A DNA stretch of 64,000 nucleotides from Sporolactobacillus putidus (lineage in GTDB: Bacteria > Bacillota > Bacilli > Bacillales > Sporolactobacillaceae), in assembly GCF_014647035.1 (NCBI RefSeq), contig NZ_BMOK01000006.1, positions 104,750-168,749 on the forward strand. The letters run 5' to 3'. This document shows, piece after piece, positions 37,767-46,909 of the stretch; the stretch's first letter is position 1, and each line of letters begins with the position of its first letter. The notes under the pieces were generated by a model, which searched no databases, was not told the origin of the DNA, and was given only the letters and a program-made list of their open reading frames with translations. The position numbers were made by a program, and so were the translations under genes.

Positions 37767-37817
37767 TCTGCTTTAAGGCGAATAGCCCTCCTGATAAGCA
37801 GAATTCGCCCTTTTTTT
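37767..37817 (+). terminator. Alternative hairpins with a T-tract on the plus strand
   Basis: Two overlapping stems compete: TCTGCTT/AAGCAGA (37767-37802) and GGCGAAT/ATTCGCC (37777-37809), the latter followed by a C and seven T residues on the plus strand. No plus-strand gene precedes it. On the minus strand the same region is the est leader, and an AGGAGG sits in the loop. Confidence 0.5.
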
Positions 37818-37956
37818 CTGTTTCTTCACACTTATTATACGCTATAATGCGGGACAGGTCTAAAGAGAGCGGAAAATCATGGAAACTCATGTATAGGAGC
37901 GGCTGATCATCATATCCGGCCCCGCCCCTGTTATCCCGGCATCCGCAAAACGGTAA

Positions 37957-37995
37957 AACCGGAGCGGCAATCCACGTCTGATTACCTCTCCGGTT
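37957..37995 (-). terminator. Probable terminator of secG
   Basis: On the minus strand AACCGGAG pairs with CTCCGGTT around a 23-base loop, followed by TTACC; it is a weak terminator 20 bases past secG and may allow read-through to est. Confidence 0.45.
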
Positions 37996-38014
37996 CATTG
38001 ATCCCGATATCCTT

Positions 38015-38248
38015 TTATTTGAAGTAATAGCCGAGCAGAAATGCGGAAACAAAGAAAACGATCGCGAAAAAGATCGTCAGCCGATTCAGTCCGGCCTCGA
38101 TTCCTCTCGATTTCTGTTTGCTGAATAGTTGTTCCGCCCCGCCTGTGATTGCTTCAGAAAGACCGTCTCCGCGGCTTCTCTGCATCATGACCAGAATCAC
38201 CATGATCAGTGCGGAAACAAGCAGCACAACCAACAATAATGTATGCAT
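38015..38248 (-). CDS. secG: Preprotein translocase subunit SecG
   Basis: 77 residues with two membrane helices and the loop between them containing MQRSRGDGLSEAITGGAEQLF, which is diagnostic for SecG. AGGAG lies 9 bases before the ATG. In Bacillus secG follows eno; here the hydrogenase and tat genes lie in between. Confidence 0.95.
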   Translation of the reverse strand: MHTLLLVVLLVSALIMVILVMMQRSRGDGLSEAITGGAEQLFSKQKSRGIEAGLNRLTIFFAIVFFVSAFLLGYYFK

Positions 38249-38374
38249 GAACTAACGCTCCTATCTTCACGTTCAAGTAACCTTCATTTTTAATTTAACA
38301 TACGAAGTGCTACGCCGCAACCGAAACGGAAAGAATAATGAATAAGGTTTCCGCAAGCGCCATCCGGCTGCCTC

Positions 38375-39130
38375 TCATGAAGCCGGCAGCCCTTTTTCAG
38401 CCGCTCTCATCCTTTTCTGTTTCCGGCGGTAAGCTACGGCGGAAAAAGTGACGCTGATCTCATAGAGAAGGAGGAGCGGAACAGCGACAAGTGAATGCGA
38501 GACAAAGTCCGGCGGCGAAATCATCGTTGCGAGAATAACCAGACTGAGATAGGAAGCTTTCCGCATTTTCCGCATCCGGGCAGGCGTTAAAATACCGAGA
38601 TTCGTCAGGAAGACAACAACAACCGGGAGTTCGAAAAGAAACCCGAATGGCAGAACAATATTCAGTAAAAAACTGAAATACTTTTCTGTGGTAAACATAA
38701 CGGTGAACATACCCGCATTCATAGCCACCAGAAAGTGAAGGATATTCGGGAAAACAACGAAATAACCGAAAAGGATGCCGCAAAAGAACAATAAAAAGAT
38801 AGAAGGAATATAGGCTAGCGCGATTTTCCGCTCCTTTTCCGTCAGCGCCGGAGAGACAAACAGCCAAAGCTGCCAGGCCGCAATCGGTATCGTCACGCCG
38901 ATCGCCGCGACCCCGGCAAGCATGAAATAGACCCAGATAATGTCCGTCGGTCCGAGAACCGTCAATTTTCCGCGTATATTTAGATCATTAATCAGCCAGT
39001 AATAGAGGGGGCGCACAAAAACCAGTGCGCCTGCAAAACTCAGAATAAAAGTCACCAGTACAATGATGAATCGTTTGCGCAGATCATTCAGGTGTTCCAA
39101 CAATGTCATCTTTCGGCTGTCCTTCATCAT
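38375..39130 (-). CDS. tatC: Twin-arginine translocase subunit TatC
   Basis: Receptor for twin-arginine signal peptides. The 251-residue protein has six membrane helices, the N-terminal LLEHLNDLRKRF motif, FVSPALTEKERK and ATMISPPD. It is the last gene of the hydrogenase island, right after tatA (15-base gap). The hydrogenase small subunit has a twin-arginine signal, so this Tat pair probably serves it. The stop codon lies inside a hairpin. Confidence 0.95.
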   Translation of the reverse strand: MMKDSRKMTLLEHLNDLRKRFIIVLVTFILSFAGALVFVRPLYYWLINDLNIRGKLTVLGPTDIIWVYFMLAGVAAIGVTIPIAAWQLWLFVSPALTEKERKIALAYIPSIFLLFFCGILFGYFVVFPNILHFLVAMNAGMFTVMFTTEKYFSFLLNIVLPFGFLFELPVVVVFLTNLGILTPARMRKMRKASYLSLVILATMISPPDFVSHSLVAVPLLLLYEISVTFSAVAYRRKQKRMRAAEKGLPAS

Positions 39131-39145
39131 TTCACCCGAATTCTC

Positions 39146-39370
39146 TTAATCTTTTTTTTCGCCCTCTGCGGTTTTGCTTTCAGTAATGGTCTGCTTCTGA
39201 TCCTTTTTCTGCTCGTCATCCGACGTCAGCCCTTGAGTTGCGTTTTTAAACTCTTTCAGGGACTTGCCGAATGCTCTGCCGATTTCCGGAAGTTTGGACG
39301 GTCCGAAAATGATCAGCGCCACAACAAGAATTAAGATTAAACCGGGAATGCCAATGTTGCCGATACCCAT
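39146..39370 (-). CDS. tatA: Twin-arginine translocase subunit TatA
   Basis: 74 residues: one N-terminal membrane helix ([15 protein letters not shown]), the hinge [13 protein letters not shown], an amphipathic helix ([10 protein letters not shown]) and a charged tail. It forms the pore with TatC. AAAAGGAG precedes the ATG. About 100 bases separate it from hypE. Confidence 0.94.
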   Translation of the reverse strand: MGIGNIGIPGLILILVVALIIFGPSKLPEIGRAFGKSLKEFKNATQGLTSDDEQKKDQKQTITESKTAEGEKKD

Positions 39371-39470
39371 TTTTACCAGCTCCTTTTATCATTTTGAAAA
39401 TCATTATGACCATGTCATCTTCTTCATCGTCGAAGACAGGTAAGCCGAGCGTACGTCCTGCTGAACTGGC

Positions 39471-40475
39471 TCAGCAGATTCTCGGCAGCATCATCCCGGA
39501 TAACCGGCGCAGGCGCCTCCTGCTGCCGAGCGGTGTTTCAAGCAGCAGCCGCCCTTCTCCCATTCCAGTAATATGGCCGATGACGGCGGCATTTCTTCCT
39601 TCGGGGAAGGCGCGAAGAACATCAAGCACCCTTTGACGGTCATTGCGGGCGACAATCAGAATCACTTTTCCTTCATTCGCCAGATAGAGCGGATCGAATC
39701 CAAGAATGTCGCATGCCCCCATGACTTCATTCCTGATCGGGAGCGCGGTCTCGCTGATTTCAATGGCGGCGCCAAAGTCTTCCGCAATTTCGACGAGAGT
39801 TGTCGCCACACCTCCCCGCGTCGGATCGCGCATCATCCGGACATGGGCCCCGCTTTCCAGCACCTTGTCAATCATGTGGTTCAGCGGCGTGCAATCGCTC
39901 TGAAGATCGGTCATCAATCCGAGTTCTCCGCGGGCAGCCAGAATCGCGATCCCGTGATCGCCAACCGTCCCGCTGATAATCACATCGTCGCCTTCCTGCA
40001 TCTCGCCGGGTCGAATGGCATGTTCCGCGCGCTGCACGCCGATCCCTGTCGTATTGATATAAAGGCCGTCGGCGCCGCCTTTTTCGACCACCTTCGTGTC
40101 GCCGGCAACGATGCGGACGCCCGCCGCACTCGCCTCCTCGGCAAGCGAGCGGACAATTTTCCTGAGATCCTCAAGCGGGAACCCTTCTTCGATGATAAAC
40201 CCGGCTGTCAGATACAGCGGAATACTGCCGGCCACGCTCAGATCGTTGACTGTGCCGGCAACGGCGATTTTTCCGATATTGCCTCCAGGGAAGAACAGCG
40301 GATTGACAACGAAACTATCGGTCGTCACCGCAATTTTTCCGCTTTCCAGTGATAGAAAGGCAGAATCGAAGCGGGAGGCATCCTGATTCTGAAAAGCGGA
40401 AACAAAGACTTGCTGAATCAGTTTGTGCGCGAGTTCTCCGCCGTCTCCGCAGGCAAGTGTGACTTTGCGCTCCAT
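39471..40475 (-). CDS. hypE: Hydrogenase maturation factor HypE
   Basis: Dehydrates the carbamoyl group received from HypF to form the cyanide ligand of the NiFe centre. The 334-residue PurM-like protein has TDSFVVNPLFFPGGNIGKIAV, MRDPTRGGVATTL and the essential C-terminal Cys in the ending PRIC. The start is 3 bases after the hypD stop. Confidence 0.96.
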   Translation of the reverse strand: MERKVTLACGDGGELAHKLIQQVFVSAFQNQDASRFDSAFLSLESGKIAVTTDSFVVNPLFFPGGNIGKIAVAGTVNDLSVAGSIPLYLTAGFIIEEGFPLEDLRKIVRSLAEEASAAGVRIVAGDTKVVEKGGADGLYINTTGIGVQRAEHAIRPGEMQEGDDVIISGTVGDHGIAILAARGELGLMTDLQSDCTPLNHMIDKVLESGAHVRMMRDPTRGGVATTLVEIAEDFGAAIEISETALPIRNEVMGACDILGFDPLYLANEGKVILIVARNDRQRVLDVLRAFPEGRNAAVIGHITGMGEGRLLLETPLGSRRRLRRLSGMMLPRIC

Positions 40476-40478
40476 CGG

Positions 40479-41588
40479 TTATCCGTCCTTTCTCATGTAA
40501 GCGTAGTGTGCCGCGCAGCTGCCTTCGGTCGACACCATGCACGGCCCGATCGGATGCAGCGGTGTACAGGCCTTCCCGAAAAGGATACATTCCTCCGGGG
40601 AAGCGATTCCGCAAATCATGTCCCCGCAGCGGCAAAGCGTTTTCTTCGGTTCGCCGACTTCGACATTGAATTTCTTTTTCGCATTGAACCGGCTGTATTT
40701 CCCGCGGACATCCAGCCCGCTTTGGGGAATCACGCCCATACCGCGCCACGCTTCATCACACGGTTCAAAAAACTCATACATGATTTTCTGCGCGGCCTGA
40801 TTGCCTTCCGGCCGGACAACACTTTTATAGTTATTGACAATGGCCGGCCGGTTATCAGTGATGATCTCCAGCAGTTTATAAATTGCGCTCAGCATCTCGA
40901 CAGGCTCAAAACCGCTGATCACACCCGGCATACGGAATTCATCGATCAAGAACCGGTACGCTTTTTCCCCGAGAACGATCGAAACATGTCCCGGAAGCAG
41001 AAATCCGTTTATTTTTACTTTCTTGACGGTCAGCAGCTCCCTGAGCACCGGCTGAACCAGTTTAGTCGTCGCCCACATGGAAAAGTTGCCGACATTTTTC
41101 TTCGCGGCAAGCTGGATGGCAGCAGCCAGCACCGGCACCGTCGTCTCAAATCCGACGCCAAGGAAAATCACTTCTTTATCCGGATTTTCCTCGGCAATTC
41201 TTACGGCGTCCAGCGGTGAATAGACGATGCGCACATCACGCCCGTCCGTTTTCGCGCTGAGCAGGCTTCGCTTTGATCCGGGAACACGCATCATATCACC
41301 GAACGTACAGACAATCCGGTTCTCGGACTCGGCGACTTCAATCATGGCGTCGATCTGTTTCTGATCGGTGACGCAGACCGGGCAGCCCGGTCCCGAGACC
41401 AGCCGCACATGCCCCTGAAGAATCTGTTTGATGCCTGTTCTGGCAAGGGCCATCGTGTGCGAACCGCAGACTTCCATAAAGGCAGGCGTGATCCCCGTTC
41501 TTTCTTTGTACCTGTCGGCAAGCTGAATCACTTTCCGGGCCAGTTCCTTTGCGACTCCGGGATCAACGGGTTCAAATAATGCCGGCAC
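40479..41588 (-). CDS. hypD: Hydrogenase maturation factor HypD
   Basis: An iron-sulfur protein that with HypC carries the Fe(CN)2CO unit. Conserved motifs include EVCGSHTMALARTG, SGPGCPVCVT, GFETTVP and the cluster cysteines in CRCGDMICG and GPCMVS. I prefer the GTG at 41588 (MPALFEPVDPG), which has GGGGGAAG upstream; an ATG at 41609 is the alternative. Either start overlaps the end of hypC, so translation is coupled. Confidence 0.94.
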   Translation of the reverse strand: MPALFEPVDPGVAKELARKVIQLADRYKERTGITPAFMEVCGSHTMALARTGIKQILQGHVRLVSGPGCPVCVTDQKQIDAMIEVAESENRIVCTFGDMMRVPGSKRSLLSAKTDGRDVRIVYSPLDAVRIAEENPDKEVIFLGVGFETTVPVLAAAIQLAAKKNVGNFSMWATTKLVQPVLRELLTVKKVKINGFLLPGHVSIVLGEKAYRFLIDEFRMPGVISGFEPVEMLSAIYKLLEIITDNRPAIVNNYKSVVRPEGNQAAQKIMYEFFEPCDEAWRGMGVIPQSGLDVRGKYSRFNAKKKFNVEVGEPKKTLCRCGDMICGIASPEECILFGKACTPLHPIGPCMVSTEGSCAAHYAYMRKDG

Positions 41589-41796
41589 GGGCCATCTTCC
41601 CCCACTCATTCAAGCTTTCGCGCGCGAAAACCTGATCGATAATCGACATCCCCTGTCCGGCGTGAACGATCACATATTCACCGACTTCCACTTCCGGTAC
41701 AAAGAGAATGCCGACCTCCATCTTCGTTCCCATCACATCAACCAGAGCCGTATATTCTTTCTTTTCAATCACTTTTGCAGGTACGCCTACACACAT
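41572..41796 (-). CDS. hypC: Hydrogenase maturation chaperone HypC
   Basis: A 74-residue chaperone of the large subunit precursor. It begins MCVGVPAKV, with the essential Cys2 after Met removal, and has the GTKMEVGILFVPEVEVGEYVIVHAGQG beta-barrel segment (in two halves). The start (41796) is 9 bases after GGGAGG. The open frame extends to 41880 but would hide the Cys. It overlaps hypD. Confidence 0.95.
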   Translation of the reverse strand: MCVGVPAKVIEKKEYTALVDVMGTKMEVGILFVPEVEVGEYVIVHAGQGMSIIDQVFARESLNEWGKMARAGII

Positions 41797-41815
41797 GCTG
41801 CTCATCCTCCCCAAG

Positions 41816-44182
41816 TTAATACTTCTTAATTTCATTTCCGCCGGAACTTGAAATAGGCCGTGTATCCGACCGATCATCATCGCAAGCTATAGAAACACCG
41901 CTTTTCGCTGCTGCAATCATCAGCTGGCCGAGGCACAGCCCACCGTCGCCGCTCGGGAGCAGATGATGTGTATAGACCGAAAATCCACGCGCTTCCAGGC
42001 TTTCGGAGAGCCGGAGTGAAAGAAACGGATTATTCATGCTTCCGCCCGACAGCACCACCCGGTGGCCGAATCCGGGATTTTCCTCGGCAATACTTTCTAC
42101 CAGACTACAGCAAGCGGAGATAATCGTTTCATGAAAACGGCGGATGAGCGGTTCCGGCGGAACGCCTTTCAACCGTTCATCGGTAATCTGTTCAATCATC
42201 GGCTTGAAGTCAAGCTCCTTTAAGCCGGATTTTTCAGTAACGACAAAGGGATAAGGCGGCGCATTCACGTTCCCGGGTCCGAGATGTTCCGAAAGCCGGA
42301 TTGCCGCTTCGCCGTCATAGGTCGATTCGGTACAGATACCCAGTATCGCGCTGACCGCATCAAAGAGCCGGCCGCAAGTCCCCGCAAGCGGACTGTTCAG
42401 TTTCATCGAGACCATGCGCGAGATCACGGCAATGGAGGATTCCTTGTCTGGAAAAAGACGTCCGGCCAGGCGGCGTCCCCGCTCGCCAAGAAGCCCGATC
42501 AGCATCCCCGCCGCATTGCGCCACGGCTCAAGGACAGCCCTGTCTCCGCCCGGAAGCGGCGTGTAGCGGAGATGAGCCAGCCTCCGATAACCGGATGCAT
42601 CGCCGTACAGCACCTCAAATCCCCAAATATTGCCGTCCTCTCCGTAACCGGTACCATCAAGAATGACTCCGAAAACAGGGCCCTCAAGCTTGTTTTCTTC
42701 CATGCAGGAAGCGAGATGCGCGTGATGATGCTGCACCGGAACGACAGGCTTATTCATTTTTTCGGCGACTGATCGAGTACTGTAAAACGGATGCATATCT
42801 ACGGCAACAGTTTTTACTTCAATCCCCATCCACTTCATCAGATGCGACAGCGTCTTTTCATAATGCTCCACACTTTCCACGGCAGATAAGTCGCCGAGAT
42901 GGGGACCGATGAAAATCTGCCGGCGCCGGCCGAGCGCAAAGGTATTCTTCATCTGGCCGCCAAGCGCAACCACTCCGTCAACATTTGTTCGCGCTGGCAG
43001 AGGATCGGGCACGTACCCTCTGGAACGCCTGAGGAAAAAGGGGGCCCGTTCGCTCATACGGACAACCGAATCATCGATCGCATGGAGAATCGGCCGGTTG
43101 TGTGTTAAAATCCGGTCGGCAATCCCGTCAAGATAAGCCCGCGCCGGTGCATCTTCGTATAGAATCGGGAGCCCGGACGGATTGGCGCTGGTCATGACCA
43201 AATAAGAAAACTTTCCGTCATCAAAGAGCAGATGGTGCAGCGGCGTGTAGGGCAGCATCACGCCGATGGTCCGGATTCCCGGGGCCAGCGCTTCAGGAAG
43301 CGTTCGGGCATAAGCGGCGCTCTTCTCAAGCAGAACGATCGGCGCTTCGGGCGAGCGAAGCAGACTTTCCTCGCGATCTGACATCACAGCGATCCGCTTC
43401 GCTGCGTCAACGGATGCCGCCATGATAGCCAGGGGCCTCTCCGGCCTGTTCTTGCGCTGCCGGAGTTTTTCAACCGACGCGCGATTGGCCGCATCGCAGG
43501 CCAGGTGGTAGCCGCCGATGCCTTTGATCGCCATAATCATGCCGGATTCAAGCGACCGGACCGCAAGGCGGACGGCTTCATCGCGCTGCCCAAGAACGGT
43601 GCCGTCCATCTCTATAAGTGATACATGAGGTCCGCAGGCGTCGCAGGCAATCGGCTGCGCGTGATGGCGCCGGTTGTGCGGATCTCTATATTCCTCCCCG
43701 CATTTGCCGCACATCGGAAAATCTTTCATCGATGTGTATGGCCGGTCGTAAGGAAGCGCGTCGATAATCGAGTAGCGCGGACCGCACTGCGTACAGTTGA
43801 TGAATGGGTAGCGGTAGCGGAAATTGCCCGGATCGCGCATTTCGTGCAGACAATCGCCACAGACGGCTGAATCCACCGGGATCACGAGCGACGACTTTCC
43901 ATCCCTGTCGCTTTCCAGGATCGTAAAATCGGTCAAACCTGCCGTTTCGGCACGTTCATAGGTCACCTCGTCAATTCGCGACAGTCTCGGCCTTTCCGAG
44001 ACCAGCCTTTTCATCGCCGAGCGGATCGTTTCAGGACTCCCCTCCCAGACAATGCGGACACCGTCCATATTGTTTTGAACCGTTCCCTTTAAGCCTGTCT
44101 CCTGAGCGAGACGGAAGACAAACGGCCGGAAACCGACCCCCTGCACCCTGCCCCTGACAAGAATTTTTACGGCTTCGTGCAC
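41816..44182 (-). CDS. hypF: Carbamoyltransferase HypF
   Basis: Makes the thiocarboxamide on HypE from carbamoyl phosphate. The 788-residue protein has an acylphosphatase domain (VRGRVQGVGFRPFV), two zinc fingers (CGDCLHEM...CTQCGPRYSI; CGKCGEEYRDP...CDACGP), a YrdC domain (KGIGGYHLACDA) and a Kae1-like domain (VQHHHAHLASCM, DGTGYGEDG). Start is GTG, overlapping hypB by 16 bases. Confidence 0.96.
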   Translation of the reverse strand: MHEAVKILVRGRVQGVGFRPFVFRLAQETGLKGTVQNNMDGVRIVWEGSPETIRSAMKRLVSERPRLSRIDEVTYERAETAGLTDFTILESDRDGKSSLVIPVDSAVCGDCLHEMRDPGNFRYRYPFINCTQCGPRYSIIDALPYDRPYTSMKDFPMCGKCGEEYRDPHNRRHHAQPIACDACGPHVSLIEMDGTVLGQRDEAVRLAVRSLESGMIMAIKGIGGYHLACDAANRASVEKLRQRKNRPERPLAIMAASVDAAKRIAVMSDREESLLRSPEAPIVLLEKSAAYARTLPEALAPGIRTIGVMLPYTPLHHLLFDDGKFSYLVMTSANPSGLPILYEDAPARAYLDGIADRILTHNRPILHAIDDSVVRMSERAPFFLRRSRGYVPDPLPARTNVDGVVALGGQMKNTFALGRRRQIFIGPHLGDLSAVESVEHYEKTLSHLMKWMGIEVKTVAVDMHPFYSTRSVAEKMNKPVVPVQHHHAHLASCMEENKLEGPVFGVILDGTGYGEDGNIWGFEVLYGDASGYRRLAHLRYTPLPGGDRAVLEPWRNAAGMLIGLLGERGRRLAGRLFPDKESSIAVISRMVSMKLNSPLAGTCGRLFDAVSAILGICTESTYDGEAAIRLSEHLGPGNVNAPPYPFVVTEKSGLKELDFKPMIEQITDERLKGVPPEPLIRRFHETIISACCSLVESIAEENPGFGHRVVLSGGSMNNPFLSLRLSESLEARGFSVYTHHLLPSGDGGLCLGQLMIAAAKSGVSIACDDDRSDTRPISSSGGNEIKKY

Positions 44183-44829
44183 GTCTCATACGCTTTCCTG
44201 AGCCAGGTCAACCAGTTGTCGAACCCTTCGCCGCTGACCGCCGAAATCGGCATGATCTGAGAATCCGGATTGATTCCGCGCAGATCCTCTCTGGCTTTAT
44301 CCATGTCGAAAGCGACATACGGAAGCAGGTCGATTTTATTAATCAGCGCAAGCTCCGTCACATGGAACATCAGCGGATATTTAGGAATCTTGTCGTTTCC
44401 CTCAGGCGTGCTGAGGACAACAATTCGGTGATTCTGGCCAAGGTCGAATTCCGATGGGCAGACAAGATTGCCGACATTTTCAATAAACAAAATGTCAATT
44501 GAATCAAGATCAAGATCCGGGAGCACTTTGGCAACCATCCGGGGATCGAGATGGCACTCCCCTTCGGTCGCGATCTGAACGGCCCTGACACCTTTCTTTC
44601 GTATACGGTCGGCGTCACGTTCTGTGGCGATGTCGCCTTCAATGACACCGATTCTAAATTCATCCGAGAGGGCTGAAATCGTTTTTTCGAGTATCGTCGT
44701 TTTTCCCGCGCCCGGCGAACTCATGATATTGATCACTAGTGTACGTGTCTTGCCAAAAAGCCGGCGATTGAATTCAGCGGCGCGATCGTTATTCTCCATC
44801 ACGTTTTTTTCCAGCGTAATCTTCACCAC
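44167..44829 (-). CDS. hypB: Hydrogenase nickel incorporation GTPase HypB
   Basis: Inserts nickel with HypA. The 220-residue GTPase has Walker A MSSPGAGKTT, metal-site EGDIATERDADRI and CHLDP, IENVGNLVCP and the G4 motif NKID. The N-terminus lacks the His-rich nickel-storage stretch seen in some species. GTG at 44829 follows AGGGAG by 8 bases; the frame is open from 44847. It begins within a few bases of the hypA stop. Confidence 0.95.
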   Translation of the reverse strand: MVKITLEKNVMENNDRAAEFNRRLFGKTRTLVINIMSSPGAGKTTILEKTISALSDEFRIGVIEGDIATERDADRIRKKGVRAVQIATEGECHLDPRMVAKVLPDLDLDSIDILFIENVGNLVCPSEFDLGQNHRIVVLSTPEGNDKIPKYPLMFHVTELALINKIDLLPYVAFDMDKAREDLRGINPDSQIMPISAVSGEGFDNWLTWLRKAYETCTKP

Positions 44830-44833
44830 TATC

Positions 44834-45187
44834 TCAGCTCCCTTCATATGATTCTATTTTAAACGTTTCTCCGGCAAGAAGCACCCCGAAGGGCAGGCCG
44901 CAATCGGGGCAAGTCGCGAGCAGCTGCCGCGGCTCATATTCCGTGCCGCAGGCCGAACATCTGGCGAGTCCCCTTTCCCGGATGATTTCCAGTGTCGCAT
45001 CGTTTTTCAAAAAAGGGATTTCACCAGACATCCGGAAAGCGTCAAAGGCAAAGCACAGCGCATCGGGCAGGACGTTGCTTAAGTCGCCGACAATCATCGA
45101 TATCTTCTCCACAGAGCGGATCCCGTGTTTTTCAGCGTCTTCTGAAACCATTCTCAGTGCGTCTTCCATCAGCCCCATCTCATGCAT
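44834..45187 (-). CDS. hypA: Hydrogenase nickel metallochaperone HypA
   Basis: 117 residues. It begins MHEMGLMEDAL, where His2 is the nickel ligand, and has a zinc ribbon with CSACG...CPDCG. The start is fixed at 45187 because the MHE terminus is essential; a longer frame to 45238 would add 17 residues. It overlaps the preceding gene by 8 bases. Confidence 0.95.
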   Translation of the reverse strand: MHEMGLMEDALRMVSEDAEKHGIRSVEKISMIVGDLSNVLPDALCFAFDAFRMSGEIPFLKNDATLEIIRERGLARCSACGTEYEPRQLLATCPDCGLPFGVLLAGETFKIESYEGS

Positions 45188-45608
45188 CGGACAGGACTCC
45201 TTTATCGGGCAGGCCGACCCACCATTTCTGCCGCTCATTTTTCACGGAATAGGCCAGAAGGTTCAGTGAACCCTTTTCTTCCTGAAACGAAAAAGACTTT
45301 TCACAGATGGGACAGGTCAGACGATGATCGTAAGCAATCCAGTGCGCCATTTCATGGCAATCCGGACATTCTTTGCTGCAGGCCGTTAACCTTTTTCCGT
45401 CAAAGAGAAAACAGATCAGCCTTCCATTAATCATCTGCTCGCCGTAGCCCATGTTCAGATGGTCAACCGGGTACCAGCTGATCCCTTGCAGAAGGTCTGC
45501 CGCTCGTTCTATTTTTTCGATATCATCCTCAAACAGCGGATAGATAACTTCTTTGCCTGTTTCCGTCAGACTGCGTGCCAATTCTTTAAAGAAGGAACGC
45601 CGGTTCAT
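45180..45608 (-). CDS. Unrecognised CxxC protein of the hydrogenase operon
   Basis: 142 residues, family not recognised. It begins MNRRSFFKELARSL, which looks like a twin-arginine motif but has no hydrophobic segment after it. The middle has CSKECPDCHEMAHW and, 14 residues on, LTCPICEKSFSF: two CPxC knuckles with an adjacent His, fitting a zinc ribbon, rubredoxin-like or Rieske-like centre. The first codons overlap the stop of the cytochrome-protease gene (ATGA), and the end overlaps hypA, so it is made as part of the hydrogenase operon. A role in electron transfer or large/small subunit maturation is inference only. Confidence 0.7.
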   Translation of the reverse strand: MNRRSFFKELARSLTETGKEVIYPLFEDDIEKIERAADLLQGISWYPVDHLNMGYGEQMINGRLICFLFDGKRLTACSKECPDCHEMAHWIAYDHRLTCPICEKSFSFQEEKGSLNLLAYSVKNERQKWWVGLPDKGVLSDA

Positions 45609-46909
45609 TTTGCATCACGCCATTTGCCGATCTGATGCTTCACCTGTTCGATCAGATCCGGAATGGCCTTTTCGGCCGTCTCGGTAAGACTCACGCCAAG
45701 TTCCAAAGATGCCGGCTGAATCCCGAACATCACCATTTTTTCCGGAAGTCGGTCACGAAGCTGTGCGGCGGAGATGACTTCCTGAAAACCGATCTGATGG
45801 ACCGACATCTTGACACCGTTAAAGGCAGGAATCTGTTCTTTTTCAAGTTTAATAATTTCCCCCGGCTGCTTCCCCGCGTTAATGGCATCAATAATGATCA
45901 GGGCATCCGTCGCTTCCACAGGGCCGAGAAGCTGCATGCCTTCCGTCGTCCCGTCAATAAATTCAACGTTCCCGGCACCCTCAAGAGCCTTGACGAGACG
46001 GGGAAGGACCTGAACACCAAGCCCTTCATCGGAATAAAGCGAATTTCCGATGCCGAGAATCGTGATCTTTTTCGCCTGGTCCGCTGTGACAGTCGCCCCG
46101 TCGGTCTGCAAATCTCCGGTAAAAACACCGCCGCGTTCTTCGGCGCGGTGCAGCGGTTCGAATTTATATCCGGTAAATATCGATGACATCGTCCCGTTTT
46201 TGCTCATCCAGTCTTCGCGAAAAGACATATAGACATGGATGACGACGAAAAGCATGAAGCCCCAGGCGACCAGGTGGTGCCAGGAACGCACGGTAAAATC
46301 AGAGCCGCCGAAGATAAAGGGCACCCATGCGAAAGCCTTGCCGAAAACCGTGTCCGGCTGGGGCTGGAACAGCAAATAATAACCGGTGAACGCCATGATC
46401 ACCGAGCCGAGACCGATAAAGATCCAGTAACTGAGCTGGGCAAGCGGATTGTGTCCGATATAATGCGGCTTGTGATTTGGGATGAACAGGTAGCCCTTAA
46501 CGATCTCGATCAGGCCGAGCCAAAAATCTTTCTGGAGAATTTGCGATTTGGCATAATGGTTGCCCTTAAAAGCCCAATACGCCCGGAAGATCAGGTTAAT
46601 CGTGAAAATGAAAGCCGTAAAGAAGTGAATGTCCCGCACCCAGCCCATCGTGAAGCTGTAATACGCGTCGCCGTTCGTACTCTGTTCTATAAATGGATGA
46701 CCGATATAGATTCCGGTAATCATCAGAATCATGATGGCCGATGCATTGACCCAGTGGAAAATACGGATCGGCAGTTCCCAGACATACACGGAGTTTGTCT
46801 CGCGCGCGTTTACGGCGAGGCGGTCCGCCCTGCTCGTTTTTTGATTTTCCAGAGCGTTTTCCGACAATTTCCGTCTGATAGCCGGCTTCACCTCCGTCAG
46901 CGTTTTCAT
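45605..46909 (-). CDS. Fusion of hydrogenase cytochrome b and maturation endopeptidase
   Basis: A 434-residue two-domain protein. Residues about 40-250 are a HyaC-type cytochrome b with four membrane helices and candidate heme ligands His52, His95, His211/212 and His225. After a linker (about 255-280), residues about 281-430 are a HyaD/HybD-type protease with GIGNSLYSDEGLG and candidate nickel-recognising residues Glu295, Asp341 and His371 (SVHQIG). In other organisms these are separate genes; one open frame with no stop links them here. It would tie the enzyme that trims the large subunit to the membrane anchor. GGGGGG lies before the ATG. Confidence 0.9.
   Translation of the reverse strand: MKTLTEVKPAIRRKLSENALENQKTSRADRLAVNARETNSVYVWELPIRIFHWVNASAIMILMITGIYIGHPFIEQSTNGDAYYSFTMGWVRDIHFFTAFIFTINLIFRAYWAFKGNHYAKSQILQKDFWLGLIEIVKGYLFIPNHKPHYIGHNPLAQLSYWIFIGLGSVIMAFTGYYLLFQPQPDTVFGKAFAWVPFIFGGSDFTVRSWHHLVAWGFMLFVVIHVYMSFREDWMSKNGTMSSIFTGYKFEPLHRAEERGGVFTGDLQTDGATVTADQAKKITILGIGNSLYSDEGLGVQVLPRLVKALEGAGNVEFIDGTTEGMQLLGPVEATDALIIIDAINAGKQPGEIIKLEKEQIPAFNGVKMSVHQIGFQEVISAAQLRDRLPEKMVMFGIQPASLELGVSLTETAEKAIPDLIEQVKHQIGKWRDAK

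Noticed and set aside
42284-42772. A 162-codon plus-strand frame inside hypF
   Set aside because: It is the antisense of a clear hypF coding region with high GC and has no independent support.
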